Virus record (IMG/VR): IMGVR_UViG_3300033151_000166
Span: 1 to 64,000 of that record
DNA: 64,000 nucleotides
Origin: a virus
Strand: one strand, 5' to 3'
A program made the translations under genes and the position numbers. Shown here in pieces: positions 38,611 through 47,890 of this stretch. The first letter of the stretch is position 1. Each line of letters begins with the position of its first letter. The notes below the pieces were generated by a model. That model searched no databases, was not told the origin of the DNA, and was given only the letters and a program-made list of their open reading frames with translations.

Positions 38611-39453
38611 ATGCAAAGAAAATTAAACACGGACTTCACTGAAGTCTATTACAATGTATTGAAACACGTTAAAGATGAGGGACAGTGGCAAGACAATGCT
38701 AGAACTGGTACCAAAGTTCTAGCTACTTTCGGTTACTCATTCCGTTGGGACATGAACTTCATGCCTCTATCTTCAGGTCGCAAGATGCACCTAACAACTA
38801 TGGCTGCTGAAGTAGCTTGGATGCTATCAGGTTCTACATCTATTCAATGGCTTAAGAAGTACACCAAAATCTGGAATGCTTTTGCTGATGATAAAGATGA
38901 GATACCTACTGCGTATGGTCATCGCTGGAGACACTCTTTTGGTGTTGATCAGATTCAAAACATCATCGATAAGTTAACTGAAGACCCAAGCTCTAGACAA
39001 CAAGTCTTGATGAGCTGGGATGCAAGATGTGATAATGTAGTACCAGCTGCTAACATTCCATGTCCATTCACTGCAGTGATCGCTATCATTAATGGTAAGT
39101 TAAACATACACTTGACACTAAGAAGTAATGATGTATTCTACGGTCTACCTTATGATGTTGGTATGTATACTTTCTTAGGTCAAGCCTTCGCTAGTGAGTT
39201 AGGTGTTGAGGTGGGAGAACTATTCTATAGTATCGCTCACGCTCATATCTATGAGAACCAAATGGATGCAGTTGAAGAGATGTTAACTGATAAAGTAACT
39301 CAAGGACCTCAATATAAAGTTGAGCTTAGAGCTTCAATCACTGATATCATTAGTGATAAGTCTGTATTCGTAAGACACGTGGCTGATATATATGAGCAAC
39401 TAAAGTATGAACCAGTCGTCTTAGCTAACAAGCTACCAAAAGTAGTAGAGTAA
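38611..39453 (+). CDS. Thymidylate synthase-family enzyme, probably dCMP-specific
   Basis: 280 residues from ATG 38611, after AAAGGA. TS-family residues are present: ARTGT (Arg21-equivalent), Glu67 in AEVAWMLSG (E58), Cys151 in NIPCPF (C146) and RSNDVFYGLPYD. The residue at E. coli ThyA Asn177 is Asp182. Asn there selects dUMP; Asp is found in T4-type dCMP hydroxymethylases, and an Asn-to-Asp change gives TS dCMP activity. A dCMP (hydroxy)methylase is thus likelier than a thymidylate synthase. Which C1 group is added cannot be read here. Confidence 0.8.
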   Translation: MQRKLNTDFTEVYYNVLKHVKDEGQWQDNARTGTKVLATFGYSFRWDMNFMPLSSGRKMHLTTMAAEVAWMLSGSTSIQWLKKYTKIWNAFADDKDEIPTAYGHRWRHSFGVDQIQNIIDKLTEDPSSRQQVLMSWDARCDNVVPAANIPCPFTAVIAIINGKLNIHLTLRSNDVFYGLPYDVGMYTFLGQAFASELGVEVGELFYSIAHAHIYENQMDAVEEMLTDKVTQGPQYKVELRASITDIISDKSVFVRHVADIYEQLKYEPVVLANKLPKVVE

Positions 39454-39860
39454 TGAAGAAGCGGTGGACGCCAGAGTTCTGGATGGAAGTGGCTGAACTG
39501 TTTAGCAGTCAGTCTACGTGTAACAAAGCCCAGGTTGGTTGTATCCTTACTAAAGATAAGAAAATGATCGCAGCTGGTGTTAATGGCACGACCCATGGTG
39601 ATGACAACTGTTGTGAAGATGACAGTGGACACACAGAACATTGGAGAGTTCACCACGCTGAAATGAATGCCTTGGCAAAGGTAGGTACCAATGCTAAAGG
39701 CTCTGTGGCATACGTCACACTAGCACCTTGCTATGAGTGTGCTAAGAACTTAATACTATTCGGTGTCACCAAAGTATACTACGGCAGTGTCAAAGAAGAG
39801 TATGAAGATGTTCTTATATATTTAGAGTCAATGGGTGTTGACACTGAGAAGGTTGATTAA
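39453..39860 (+). CDS. dCMP deaminase
   Basis: 135 residues, TAATG overlap with the TS-family gene. Zinc and catalytic residues His68-Ala-Glu70 (HHAEMNAL) and Pro92-Cys93-x-x-Cys96 (APCYEC) are intact. It makes dUMP from dCMP. The pairing with a cytosine-type TS-family enzyme is curious since both compete for dCMP; T4 also carries both. Confidence 0.85.
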   Translation: MKKRWTPEFWMEVAELFSSQSTCNKAQVGCILTKDKKMIAAGVNGTTHGDDNCCEDDSGHTEHWRVHHAEMNALAKVGTNAKGSVAYVTLAPCYECAKNLILFGVTKVYYGSVKEEYEDVLIYLESMGVDTEKVD

Positions 39861-39861
39861 G

Positions 39862-40179
39862 ATGGCATTAGAAGGTTTAAACGTAGGCTTCAACATGAAG
39901 ACCGTGCGTGCTGATAGAAAAGAGACGGCAGCTGAGGAAGACAAAGGTAAGATCAAACTTAATTTTAAAACAGTGGCTCGTAAGGGTGGACCTGTTACTA
40001 TAGAGTCTGAAACTATTACGTGGTGTGAAAACCGTGATGAGTCTGATGTATCTGAACTATGGAAGAGATTGTTTATTAGAAAAGAGCATACCACTGAAAT
40101 GGCTAAGCAGTACAAAGATGTTTGTCACTACCTAACTCAAAAGTATGGTTGTGACCTACCTAAAAGGAGTCATAGATGA
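39862..40179 (+). CDS. Small protein, unknown
   Basis: 105 residues from ATG 39862, right after the preceding stop with AAGG upstream; the open frame starting 27 bases earlier lies within the deaminase. Basic N-terminal half (MKTVRADRKETAAEEDKGKI), Trp-containing middle, helical end. ATGA overlap with the next gene. Not recognised. Confidence 0.6.
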   Translation: MALEGLNVGFNMKTVRADRKETAAEEDKGKIKLNFKTVARKGGPVTIESETITWCENRDESDVSELWKRLFIRKEHTTEMAKQYKDVCHYLTQKYGCDLPKRSHR

Positions 40180-40571
40180 CAGGCATCTTATTACTATCAG
40201 AGAACAATTGTTTTGCTGATGAGGATGGTAAAGTAAGTTGGGGACCAGCAGCTGATAAGCTATGGGTTAGACGTATGATCTTTCAAAAGAAAGTCTTTGT
40301 TGGTTATCATACTTGGAAGTCTATACAGTCTCACTACTCACTACTTGATCTACCCTCGTCGTGGCAGTTTGTAAACCCAATGGACGCTACAATTCATTTT
40401 GGTGGACCAAAGTCTTTCAAGAGTTTCCCACCAGATAGATTTATTATACACAAAACTCGTACACCTATTGCTGGTATGTTCTTTGATATGAACTGGCTAG
40501 AAGATAACTACGAGCTAACAGACTCAAGCGACTGTCCTGAGTATACGGAGTTGATCTATGCCAAAAAATGA
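40176..40571 (+). CDS. Dihydrofolate reductase-like, short
   Basis: 131 residues. The N-terminal third (ILLLSENNCFADEDGKVSWG, DKLWVRRMIFQKKVFVGYHT, WKSIQ) follows the DHFR pattern of an NADPH/folate enzyme, and IHFGGPKSF fits the GG loop. It is about 30 residues shorter than usual, and the proline of WxxPxD is not kept. Its place beside a TS-family gene supports a folate-cycle role, but it may be inactive or altered. Confidence 0.5.
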   Translation: MTGILLLSENNCFADEDGKVSWGPAADKLWVRRMIFQKKVFVGYHTWKSIQSHYSLLDLPSSWQFVNPMDATIHFGGPKSFKSFPPDRFIIHKTRTPIAGMFFDMNWLEDNYELTDSSDCPEYTELIYAKK

Positions 40572-41001
40572 TGGTAAGTTAACTGAGCGTATATTCGATG
40601 CTCAGTTCAAAGATGAGACCGCCAGAGATATAAACTTTGTGTACTATAAATTTATCGACAGTCATGCTGCTCGTAACTTGGTACAAAACCAGCCTGCTGA
40701 TAGACTAATAATCTATATGGGAACTGTAATACTTACTGAGATCAAATCTTCTTATGACCCAATGCGTTTCCCACTGAAGAACATCTCTAAGAAACAAATT
40801 GGTACTGGAAGACGCTGGGTAGCAGCTGGTACTAAGTCTATGTTTATTATCCATAGACTACAAACAAATGAGTTCTTCTTCGTACCTCTAACTGAGGTTC
40901 TAAAGAAGATGGACAGTGGTCATAAGAGTTGGAAGTGGTCTGAGCTAGAGTACTTCAAACACGAGGCAACCTATGCGTTTTGGAAACGTTATGGTAATTA
41001 A
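40558..41001 (+). CDS. RecU-like Holliday junction resolvase
   Basis: 147 residues, overlapping the DHFR-like gene by 14 bases. PADRLIIYMGTVILTEIKSS shows the PD-(D/E)xK-fold pattern (Asp, then Glu-x-Lys), and DPMRFPLKNISKKQIGTGRR matches the RecU family segment that follows. Resolvases cut branched DNA for recombination and packaging. It fits next to the SbcD/SbcC pair. Confidence 0.7.
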   Translation: MPKNDGKLTERIFDAQFKDETARDINFVYYKFIDSHAARNLVQNQPADRLIIYMGTVILTEIKSSYDPMRFPLKNISKKQIGTGRRWVAAGTKSMFIIHRLQTNEFFFVPLTEVLKKMDSGHKSWKWSELEYFKHEATYAFWKRYGN

Positions 41002-41018
41002 ATTCAAAGGAGTAACTA

Positions 41019-41402
41019 ATGAAAATAGTTATTGAAGTAGAAGACCTAAGCAAGATCGGTTACACGCATGAAGTTCGTATGCCTAGCCCAGACATTCATC
41101 ATGTATGTCTAGCTGGTGAGTTGGCAGTTAACGCTGTTGGTACTATCAAAGCAATTGAAACAAAAGTTGGTAACGGTTCTAAAGCCAGACCAAATGCTGA
41201 CGCTGTTCAAGTAACTGGACTTAAGTCTATTGAAGTTGGTGAGAACGGTGAGATCACGATTGAAGGCAATCACACTGTAGTGATTAAACAAAAGGGGTTG
41301 GCTAAAAGTGTCAAAATTGCAGACGTCAAAGCAACCACCAGCAAACCTACAAGAGCTGAGAAGCGTGCCAAAAATAAAGCAGGCGATGCTCAGACTAGCT
41401 AA
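41019..41402 (+). CDS. Unknown protein with basic tail
   Basis: 127 residues, ATG after AAAGGAG. A beta-rich body (KIVIEVEDLSKIGYTHEVRM, ENGEITIEGNHTVVIKQKG) ends in a Lys/Arg-rich tail (PTRAEKRAKNKAGD). In the recombination operon. Could bind DNA; no family recognised. Confidence 0.6.
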   Translation: MKIVIEVEDLSKIGYTHEVRMPSPDIHHVCLAGELAVNAVGTIKAIETKVGNGSKARPNADAVQVTGLKSIEVGENGEITIEGNHTVVIKQKGLAKSVKIADVKATTSKPTRAEKRAKNKAGDAQTS

Positions 41403-41439
41403 CAAGCTAAACCCATTCTAATTCAAAAGGCGGACAACC

Positions 41440-42330
41440 ATGAATAATCTAGCACTAGGCGACTTGCATATTGGCAAGCGCCACAAAGTAACCTTCGGAG
41501 ACCCAGCTATCTGGGACGAGTTAACTATGAAAGTAGTTATCGAGTTACTTAAACTTCACAAACCAAAACACTTGATACTAACAGGCGATGTATTCGACTC
41601 TAGTAAACCCACTGCACTAGACTTTGCTCAAGTAGTAATGCTCACATCTATGGTAGACAGAGTAACTATCTTAACTGGTAACCACGATCTATCTATGATT
41701 GCCGAGGATATAGCTTTTAGCTATCTGTCTAGACTTCCTAATGTTACTCTAGTAGAGGCTAATCATTTTACCTATGTATATGACGGTGCTTATGCAGTGG
41801 GCTGGTGTGATACTCAAGAAGAATTTATTAAGACAATGGCAATGGCATTGAGAGATGTACCTGAAAATGGCGTTGTCTATGCTCATTGTAATAGGAAGTA
41901 TTGGGAAAATGACAATGACAATAGCTTTACCGATGAGCTCTACGACTTGGCAGCCAGTAGAAACATTACCGTTATCTCTGGACATGAGCATACCTCTTCT
42001 ATCTCTAACCATTTCATTCATCTCGGTAGCGTTGTACCTCAAGCACGAAATCAACTGAACCAAAAGTATGGTTGGGCTGACGACAAGCTACTTGAGTTAC
42101 CAATGCACTGGGCATCTAGTGAATTAGATGTGGCAAGTGTGTACTTCCTAGAGGAAGATCCTATAGACATGAGTGACTTCTCTTGTTACTTGATACGTAA
42201 TGATAAAGAAGTTAAAGCTGAGGACCTCAAGCTCGAGAGTAAAGATCTTACTATCGATGTTATTGAAAGCTTCAGAGCGGCAGCAGTCAAAGAAGGTTTT
42301 GGAAAGGAATTATTAGATGAGTATCTCTAA
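41440..42330 (+). CDS. SbcD/Mre11-like nuclease subunit
   Basis: 296 residues. Calcineurin-like metallophosphoesterase motifs: GDLHIG, GDVFDS, TGNHDLS, YAHCN and GHEHTSS, in order. Matches T4 gp47/SbcD. It acts with the ATPase encoded just downstream (14-base overlap) to resect DNA ends for recombination-dependent replication. Confidence 0.88.
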   Translation: MNNLALGDLHIGKRHKVTFGDPAIWDELTMKVVIELLKLHKPKHLILTGDVFDSSKPTALDFAQVVMLTSMVDRVTILTGNHDLSMIAEDIAFSYLSRLPNVTLVEANHFTYVYDGAYAVGWCDTQEEFIKTMAMALRDVPENGVVYAHCNRKYWENDNDNSFTDELYDLAASRNITVISGHEHTSSISNHFIHLGSVVPQARNQLNQKYGWADDKLLELPMHWASSELDVASVYFLEEDPIDMSDFSCYLIRNDKEVKAEDLKLESKDLTIDVIESFRAAAVKEGFGKELLDEYL

Positions 42331-44179
42331 ACTAAGATTAATAAACTACCGTCAGTACAGTGATAAGACTATAAACTTTAAAGATAAGTTAACAGTCATT
42401 CGCGGGCGCAACGGTATAGGTAAGACAACAATAGTTGAGGCAATTGGTTTTGCTTTATTTGGTTCAGCATTACAACGTGGTAAGGCTAAGGAGTGGATTA
42501 AAAGAGGGGAAGCTCATGGTGGAGTGGTACTTACAATTGACGGCTTTACAATCGAGCGTTCTGATACCCTTGCTATTGTATATGACGGGAGCGGCAACAC
42601 TGTGGCTCGCAATAACACTGGCATTGTACAGTGGGTAGAGAACACTTATGGTTTAACACCTGATCTATATAAGACGTCATTCTATATAGGACAAAAAGAT
42701 ATTGGTAGCTTCGCTGCTCTCAGTCCACTAGAACGTACTAAGAGAGTTGAGAAACTTCTACGTATAGATCGTCTAGACGAGATCAAGACTAGTGTACGTG
42801 AGGCAGCTAAGGCAGAGACAGCCAATGTTACTGCGTACCAGGCTAAGCTAGAGAACATTACTTTAGTGCCCGTAGAAGACTTAGCTGATGAGTTAGCGAC
42901 TGCTCGTACAGTTCTTGAGGTACGTATAGTCGAGAACTCTGAGTACAAGACTAAGCTTGCTGAGTACAACACATATCTACAAGCTAAGCATCAGTGGGTT
43001 GGTGTAACTTATGATCTAGATGTAGCTGAGAAGCAATATCTAGAAGACTTGTCTCACAATGCGGCAGTGGCACCCACTAATAAACTTATTAATGAAAAGC
43101 TACGTCTATTGAAAATACTAAGAGATGTAAATGTATTGCCAAAGTATTTCACGTTGTCTGAACGCGAGATTGTGAACCACGAAAACACTATATTAAAGTT
43201 CGAAAAGCTAAGAACACAAATTAAAGTATTAAATTGTGAGCCAGTAGAACACCGTAGTCTAGACTATCAAGAGCGTGACATACGAGAAGAAGAAAAGATC
43301 TTGAGTCTTAACAAAAACATACCTGACACATGCCCTACTTGTGGACAGGACTGGCCAAGCAAAGCTACCATAGATGTAGACAAATTCAAGGCTCAACTAG
43401 AAGAGAAGAAAGAACGCTTTAGATCAGATGTGTGTGAGAACCAAGCACACGGTTTGAATGAACAACTCAAAGCTATTGAACTACCAGACTATAGCATGCA
43501 AGACCTAGCTGAAGCATCAGTAGCTCTAGCTAACAAAGCTAGTTACCTTAGACTAGAAGAGTTATCTGATGTAGCTGAAGTACTTCTTGATGAGGTTATA
43601 GTTTATAATCTTGAAGAGTGTCAACGTCAAGAAGCTATTCGTGCTAAGCTAACTAAAGTTATAGTAGAACCAGTTGAAGTTGATGTAGCTGGAGCACGTA
43701 AAGAAGTGGCTCGTTTTGAAGGTAACCAAAGAGATCTTGAAGCGTACAAGAGAGATGCAGTCATTGAAGAAGAGTATACTGGTCTACTGAATACATCTAT
43801 AGATAAGGTCGAGGAACTTAAAAGACTCATCAAGTTTATAGACCTGTACAGAAAATCATTTGGTGCTAACGTAATACCACTGCTACAGACAAACGTATCA
43901 AACATAGTTAACTTCCTTAGTGAAGGTAAGTACAGTTCTGTTAAGATCAATAATGATTATTCTATAGAAGACTTTGATTTTTACAGTGGTAGCGAGCAAG
44001 ACTCTGTATCATTTGCATTACGTCTAGCGATCTCACAAGTATCACGTATAGGTAGTTTTAAAACTATGCTCTTAGACGAGGTAGCGGCTAGCTTTGATGA
44101 TGAACGCGAGCAGAAGCTGATGGAAATCTTAGAGCTACAAGATACTCAACTAATCTACATAACTCATGGTGCTATATAG
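42317..44179 (+). CDS. SbcC/Rad50-like ATPase subunit
   Basis: 620 residues. Walker A GRNGIGKTT near residue 31, coiled coils in both directions from a CPTCG zinc hook at ~339, and a C-terminal SVSFALRLAISQVS signature with Walker B MLLDEVAASFD. T4 gp46-like in size (~560). Last plus-strand gene: its 3' end overlaps by 8 bases the convergent end of the minus-strand late block. Confidence 0.88.
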   Translation: MSISKLRLINYRQYSDKTINFKDKLTVIRGRNGIGKTTIVEAIGFALFGSALQRGKAKEWIKRGEAHGGVVLTIDGFTIERSDTLAIVYDGSGNTVARNNTGIVQWVENTYGLTPDLYKTSFYIGQKDIGSFAALSPLERTKRVEKLLRIDRLDEIKTSVREAAKAETANVTAYQAKLENITLVPVEDLADELATARTVLEVRIVENSEYKTKLAEYNTYLQAKHQWVGVTYDLDVAEKQYLEDLSHNAAVAPTNKLINEKLRLLKILRDVNVLPKYFTLSEREIVNHENTILKFEKLRTQIKVLNCEPVEHRSLDYQERDIREEEKILSLNKNIPDTCPTCGQDWPSKATIDVDKFKAQLEEKKERFRSDVCENQAHGLNEQLKAIELPDYSMQDLAEASVALANKASYLRLEELSDVAEVLLDEVIVYNLEECQRQEAIRAKLTKVIVEPVEVDVAGARKEVARFEGNQRDLEAYKRDAVIEEEYTGLLNTSIDKVEELKRLIKFIDLYRKSFGANVIPLLQTNVSNIVNFLSEGKYSSVKINNDYSIEDFDFYSGSEQDSVSFALRLAISQVSRIGSFKTMLLDEVAASFDDEREQKLMEILELQDTQLIYITHGAI

Positions 44180-45812
44180 CACTACCATTCGGTAACAATC
44201 CAACAAACTCTCCGTATCTAACTGCATCATCCGTAGTTAGATACATTAACTTAGCAGCGTAGGCATAGAAGTCTTCAGCTATATCAAGTGTACCTATGTA
44301 TGGTGGTAGTGCTATGTATGGATGAATAGATGTGTTAACACGTATGTCCATAGAGTCTAGATCAAAAGCCATAGGCGGACACTCATCCTCACCTATATTA
44401 AACCCACCATTACCGGCATCTCTCCAGACCTCAACATGCATCCACTGGTAAGGTCTAATGTTATTAGTAGCATACAAGTAATCCCAGTTCCAGCGCATAA
44501 AATCTATATTCTTGAGTCTCTCTTTTACTACGTTAGTATCAATAGCAACCAGGTTATTTGTAAGTATATAACCATTGACATTATATATTGAAGTGAAAAA
44601 ACTATTACGCACACCACCTTTATCCGTGATGTATGCAAAAGGTATTTCAAATATGTAGACCCAAATATAAGATCTAAATAGTATGTCATATAGATCGTTG
44701 TCCACACCATCTTTGATAACAACTTTAGAAGCATCTACAAAGTTATGTAGATTAAAGACTCTGAACATTCTAGAAGTATCAATAATTGAGTTAGGTATTG
44801 CAGCTCTTAAGAACATGTTCATACTGAAATCTACATACATGTAAGGACTAATCTCATGTGCAGTTGATGGAACTGCATAGCCAGATGTTGGTGCAGGTAG
44901 ATAAGGAAACTCACCTAACTGTAGAGAACCATTCCTAACATCTGCTGGCTCAGTGTAAGTATGCTTAGGTTGTAGCACGCCATTAATACAGATCATTCCT
45001 GGTGCAGTGTTAGCGTGAAAAGTTACACCATCATAAGTAGCATCAGGATTAAACTTAGTCTCTTGTGTGTAACACTGTGAGTCATAGATATTCTCAACGG
45101 CTTCAAAGCAACAAGTATCAAAGTTATAAACAAGTCTACCATCACATTTAACTGGATAATCCATCACTCTAAATTCAGTGGTTTCTATTAGCTCGCCATC
45201 ATAATAGACTTCGTACCAACCAGCACAGCCTAGTTCTTCAGAGGCTATAATAGCATCTATGTCTCCAACTCTATTACTAGATCTGTATGTGTATATAGGT
45301 TTGTCTAACTCGTAAACGCCTATACCTCTACCATTCTTACTGTAGAATTTGTAGTAGTAATCACGGATTCTAAAGCTGCTATTCTCAAAGTGCACTGAAG
45401 ATCGAGTACTTACAGTGAGGTACCAACGTTCTAGAACATCATCCCATTGTAAAGCTGTATCTATATAGGGCTGATATTCAAACAAAGTACAAGGTACTAT
45501 ATCAACTATAACACTAGGAGGTAATGTCGTGGTATTGGTACTAACCTCTGGTGTAGGTGAACTTGACAAGCCACCACCACCGCCACCAAGTTTCTGAATC
45601 TCTAGTCTACCACTCTTTGGGATATATAAAGTAGTAGTTGTGTTTAGATATACGTGAGCTGAGCCACCTAATCTAGCACCTAGACCAGCAACTACACTAG
45701 CAGAACCTCGCAGTTCTTCAGGTATACCTGTCTTAGTATTGGGTTGTTCAGCTGTCGCCGCTGCTGAGACATTAACAAATGCAGTTATGTATCCTGTAGT
45801 AAATAAAATCAT
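44172..45812 (-). CDS. Virion protein with one GSAxL repeat block
   Basis: 546 residues from ATG 45812 (GAGG upstream; ATGA overlap with the gene before). Begins with ILFTTGYITAFVNV, then ELRGSASVVAGLGARLGGSA (the repeat family), a Gly-rich GGGGGG stretch and a large body with many Cys/Tyr. It is the last gene of the minus block and probably an adhesin or tail fibre. No catalytic motif recognised. Confidence 0.6.
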   Translation of the reverse strand: MILFTTGYITAFVNVSAAATAEQPNTKTGIPEELRGSASVVAGLGARLGGSAHVYLNTTTTLYIPKSGRLEIQKLGGGGGGLSSSPTPEVSTNTTTLPPSVIVDIVPCTLFEYQPYIDTALQWDDVLERWYLTVSTRSSVHFENSSFRIRDYYYKFYSKNGRGIGVYELDKPIYTYRSSNRVGDIDAIIASEELGCAGWYEVYYDGELIETTEFRVMDYPVKCDGRLVYNFDTCCFEAVENIYDSQCYTQETKFNPDATYDGVTFHANTAPGMICINGVLQPKHTYTEPADVRNGSLQLGEFPYLPAPTSGYAVPSTAHEISPYMYVDFSMNMFLRAAIPNSIIDTSRMFRVFNLHNFVDASKVVIKDGVDNDLYDILFRSYIWVYIFEIPFAYITDKGGVRNSFFTSIYNVNGYILTNNLVAIDTNVVKERLKNIDFMRWNWDYLYATNNIRPYQWMHVEVWRDAGNGGFNIGEDECPPMAFDLDSMDIRVNTSIHPYIALPPYIGTLDIAEDFYAYAAKLMYLTTDDAVRYGEFVGLLPNGSAI

Positions 45813-46714
45813 ACTGGCCTCACTCTTAAGTTGCCTACGTAGTACCAACCATCTTTGTCTGGTAGTAAGTCAGGAGCTAACTCTAATGTATTGAATTCTA
45901 GTTTAGTACTCTGAGTCTCACTGTCATAACAGAACTTTAAGTTCTCATACTCTCTAGGATCATTTAGTAGGTAACAAGGTCTAATAGGATATTTAATACT
46001 ATAAGCACCAACTACACTAATATAGTCAGACTGCTGAGGTACTGTTACTCTACCTCTCTTATGTTCTACTACCTCTACTACTTGACCAGTCTCTGGGTTA
46101 ATCACATCAGTATACTCTATCCAAGTTTCGTGGCTAGCATTACTAAAAGGTACAACACCATCATGAAAGAACAACTCAATAACTGTTGGTTCGACAAACT
46201 CATTACCAACAAATGTCATAGCTGATCTACTAATAGTATCAACCTCACCACTGTACTCTAGTATGGTTTGATTTTCCTCTTCCTTATAGCACACTGATGT
46301 TAGGTAACTCCAGTCAAAAGGATCTGGTACTTTCTGGGTTGGTGGTAAAGTCCAACTCCAAGTGTAACTGTTACAGGTACGGATTAAGTACAGTGGCATA
46401 ATCCGTACCTTACGATACTCTTCAGCAAACATAATGACTTCTAAACCGGTAGTACCAGCGGGTACCTCAGCTAAGAAGATATAAGAGTAGTCAGCATCTG
46501 AATCAAGTATCAAAGGTCTAACAGAGAAGTTAACAGTTGTGAGTGTTAAAGTAACCGGGTCGTACTGTGCGGTCTGTGAGTCTTGTAGTGTCATATTAAT
46601 AACTGGATTATCGTAGGCAGTTGATTTATAATCTATACAATTAATCCCTTCGTAGAAGTTAGCTAGTAAGAGTCTACACTTCTCTTGTGATACTATCTCT
46701 TGTCCACTATACAT
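45809..46714 (-). CDS. Unknown tail-associated protein
   Basis: 301 residues from ATG 46714, with GAGGTG spaced five bases before it; the frame is open further upstream but within the preceding gene. Aromatic and beta-rich (YSYIFLAEVPAGTTGLEVIM, TWIEYTDVINPETGQVVEV-type strands). Eight-base overlap with the 243-residue gene. Likely part of the host-recognition set by position; no domain recognised. Confidence 0.6.
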   Translation of the reverse strand: MYSGQEIVSQEKCRLLLANFYEGINCIDYKSTAYDNPVINMTLQDSQTAQYDPVTLTLTTVNFSVRPLILDSDADYSYIFLAEVPAGTTGLEVIMFAEEYRKVRIMPLYLIRTCNSYTWSWTLPPTQKVPDPFDWSYLTSVCYKEEENQTILEYSGEVDTISRSAMTFVGNEFVEPTVIELFFHDGVVPFSNASHETWIEYTDVINPETGQVVEVVEHKRGRVTVPQQSDYISVVGAYSIKYPIRPCYLLNDPREYENLKFCYDSETQSTKLEFNTLELAPDLLPDKDGWYYVGNLRVRPV

Positions 46715-47438
46715 TTTGCACCTCGAATATAAGTTCACTGTACTCTTGGAACAGTGGTTGTACATCATCAGCTATCAAATGGTCTTTACCATCTTTAGAT
46801 ATCTTTAACACTGCAGCTAGTAACTGTTGTTGTATCCTACAAATCTCACCGATCTTCCAGGTATTATTACGAGTCCAATCCATACTCAAAGTACCTATTA
46901 CACTAGCACCTGTGAACTTAAGCTCGCTTGCACCATAGATAACTATATGACCAGTAGCTCTAGTGTTAGTGTTGAGTACATAATCTACAGGCCAATAACC
47001 ATCGACTGCGTATTGATTACCAGCCACTATACGACAAACAGCATTGATCTCTATTCTATAAGCAACATCAACATTTGAACCACAATCGTTTATAGTACAG
47101 TGCCCTTGTTCTATAGTGCTAACTACATTAGGAATGATAAAGACTGAAGATTGACAAGTCAAGTGCGCTATGTTAGCAGTGGCTGGGTTATATAGTGAGG
47201 AGTCTACAGTTAGATAGGTGTTACTGTTTAGAGGGTGAACGTCACCAGATAGAATCATAAAGCCATTGACGTCTAGTTGAGCACTAGCTAATAGATTTAC
47301 GCTTCCATGTTGGTTGTTGGCAGCTGCAGAGACAAGAGCCTCTGCTGCTAAGCTGAATTGGTTGTATATTACTATACCACCAGTTGTACTAGTAGTGGCT
47401 ATGCCATAGAGGTTGGCTACTCCTAGTACGTCCGCCAT
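46707..47438 (-). CDS. Virion protein with GSAxL-like repeats
   Basis: 243 residues. The start ADVLGVANLYGIATTSTT and SLAAEALVSAAAN, NLLASAQLDVNG, and IYGASELKFTGASVIGTLSM carry the same alternating repeat pattern as the 785- and 2188-residue proteins. Strand-rich; probably fibre or baseplate decoration. Confidence 0.6.
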   Translation of the reverse strand: MADVLGVANLYGIATTSTTGGIVIYNQFSLAAEALVSAAANNQHGSVNLLASAQLDVNGFMILSGDVHPLNSNTYLTVDSSLYNPATANIAHLTCQSSVFIIPNVVSTIEQGHCTINDCGSNVDVAYRIEINAVCRIVAGNQYAVDGYWPVDYVLNTNTRATGHIVIYGASELKFTGASVIGTLSMDWTRNNTWKIGEICRIQQQLLAAVLKISKDGKDHLIADDVQPLFQEYSELIFEVQNV

Positions 47439-47441
47439 GGG

Positions 47442-47846
47442 TTATGCCAGAGTAATACTTAAATCACCTACGGCGATTTTAAATGTATCACCATTACCAA
47501 CATCTTTAGCAGCTGTTAGCTGACCGTGATAAACCATGTTACCAGCACCCTGAGTTGTTCCGTCCATAAGACCGATGTGAGTAACAATACCCCATGCACC
47601 AGTAGCTTGTGGAAACGAAATCTCAGTAGTGTTAGCACTTGTTTCATTAGTAGCCGCAGAGAACTTGGTACTAATTTCAACACGTGCATATGCTGCAGCA
47701 TTTGGTACTTCATTCGTTAGATCGCCAGTTTCTCCTGGGTCAGCAGTGAATAAAGCCAAATAGACTGTTGGCATTGTGAAAGCTCCTACACCTAATGTGT
47801 GATCAAGCAACGCTTTTTCTAGATAATCCGTCATGTTATTAGCCAT
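47442..47846 (-). CDS. Phage tail fibre-type protein (small, conserved)
   Basis: 134 residues. The sequence MTDYLEKALLDHTLG, PTVYLALFTADPGETGDL, AAYARVEIS, then WGIVTHIGLMDGTTQGAG and a final GDTFKIAVGDLSITLA matches a widespread small phage tail protein family often labelled tail fibre protein. I recognise the family pattern but not an experimentally defined role. Confidence 0.75.
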   Translation of the reverse strand: MANNMTDYLEKALLDHTLGVGAFTMPTVYLALFTADPGETGDLTNEVPNAAAYARVEISTKFSAATNETSANTTEISFPQATGAWGIVTHIGLMDGTTQGAGNMVYHGQLTAAKDVGNGDTFKIAVGDLSITLA

Positions 47847-47890
47847 GATAGCTCCTTAGTTTAAACTGTTTGAACTTAGCGTTATATATG

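Noticed and set aside
38611-39453. Plain thymidylate synthase
   Set aside because: All family residues fit, but the substrate-choosing Asn is Asp, which points to cytosine. Not excluded, only less likely.
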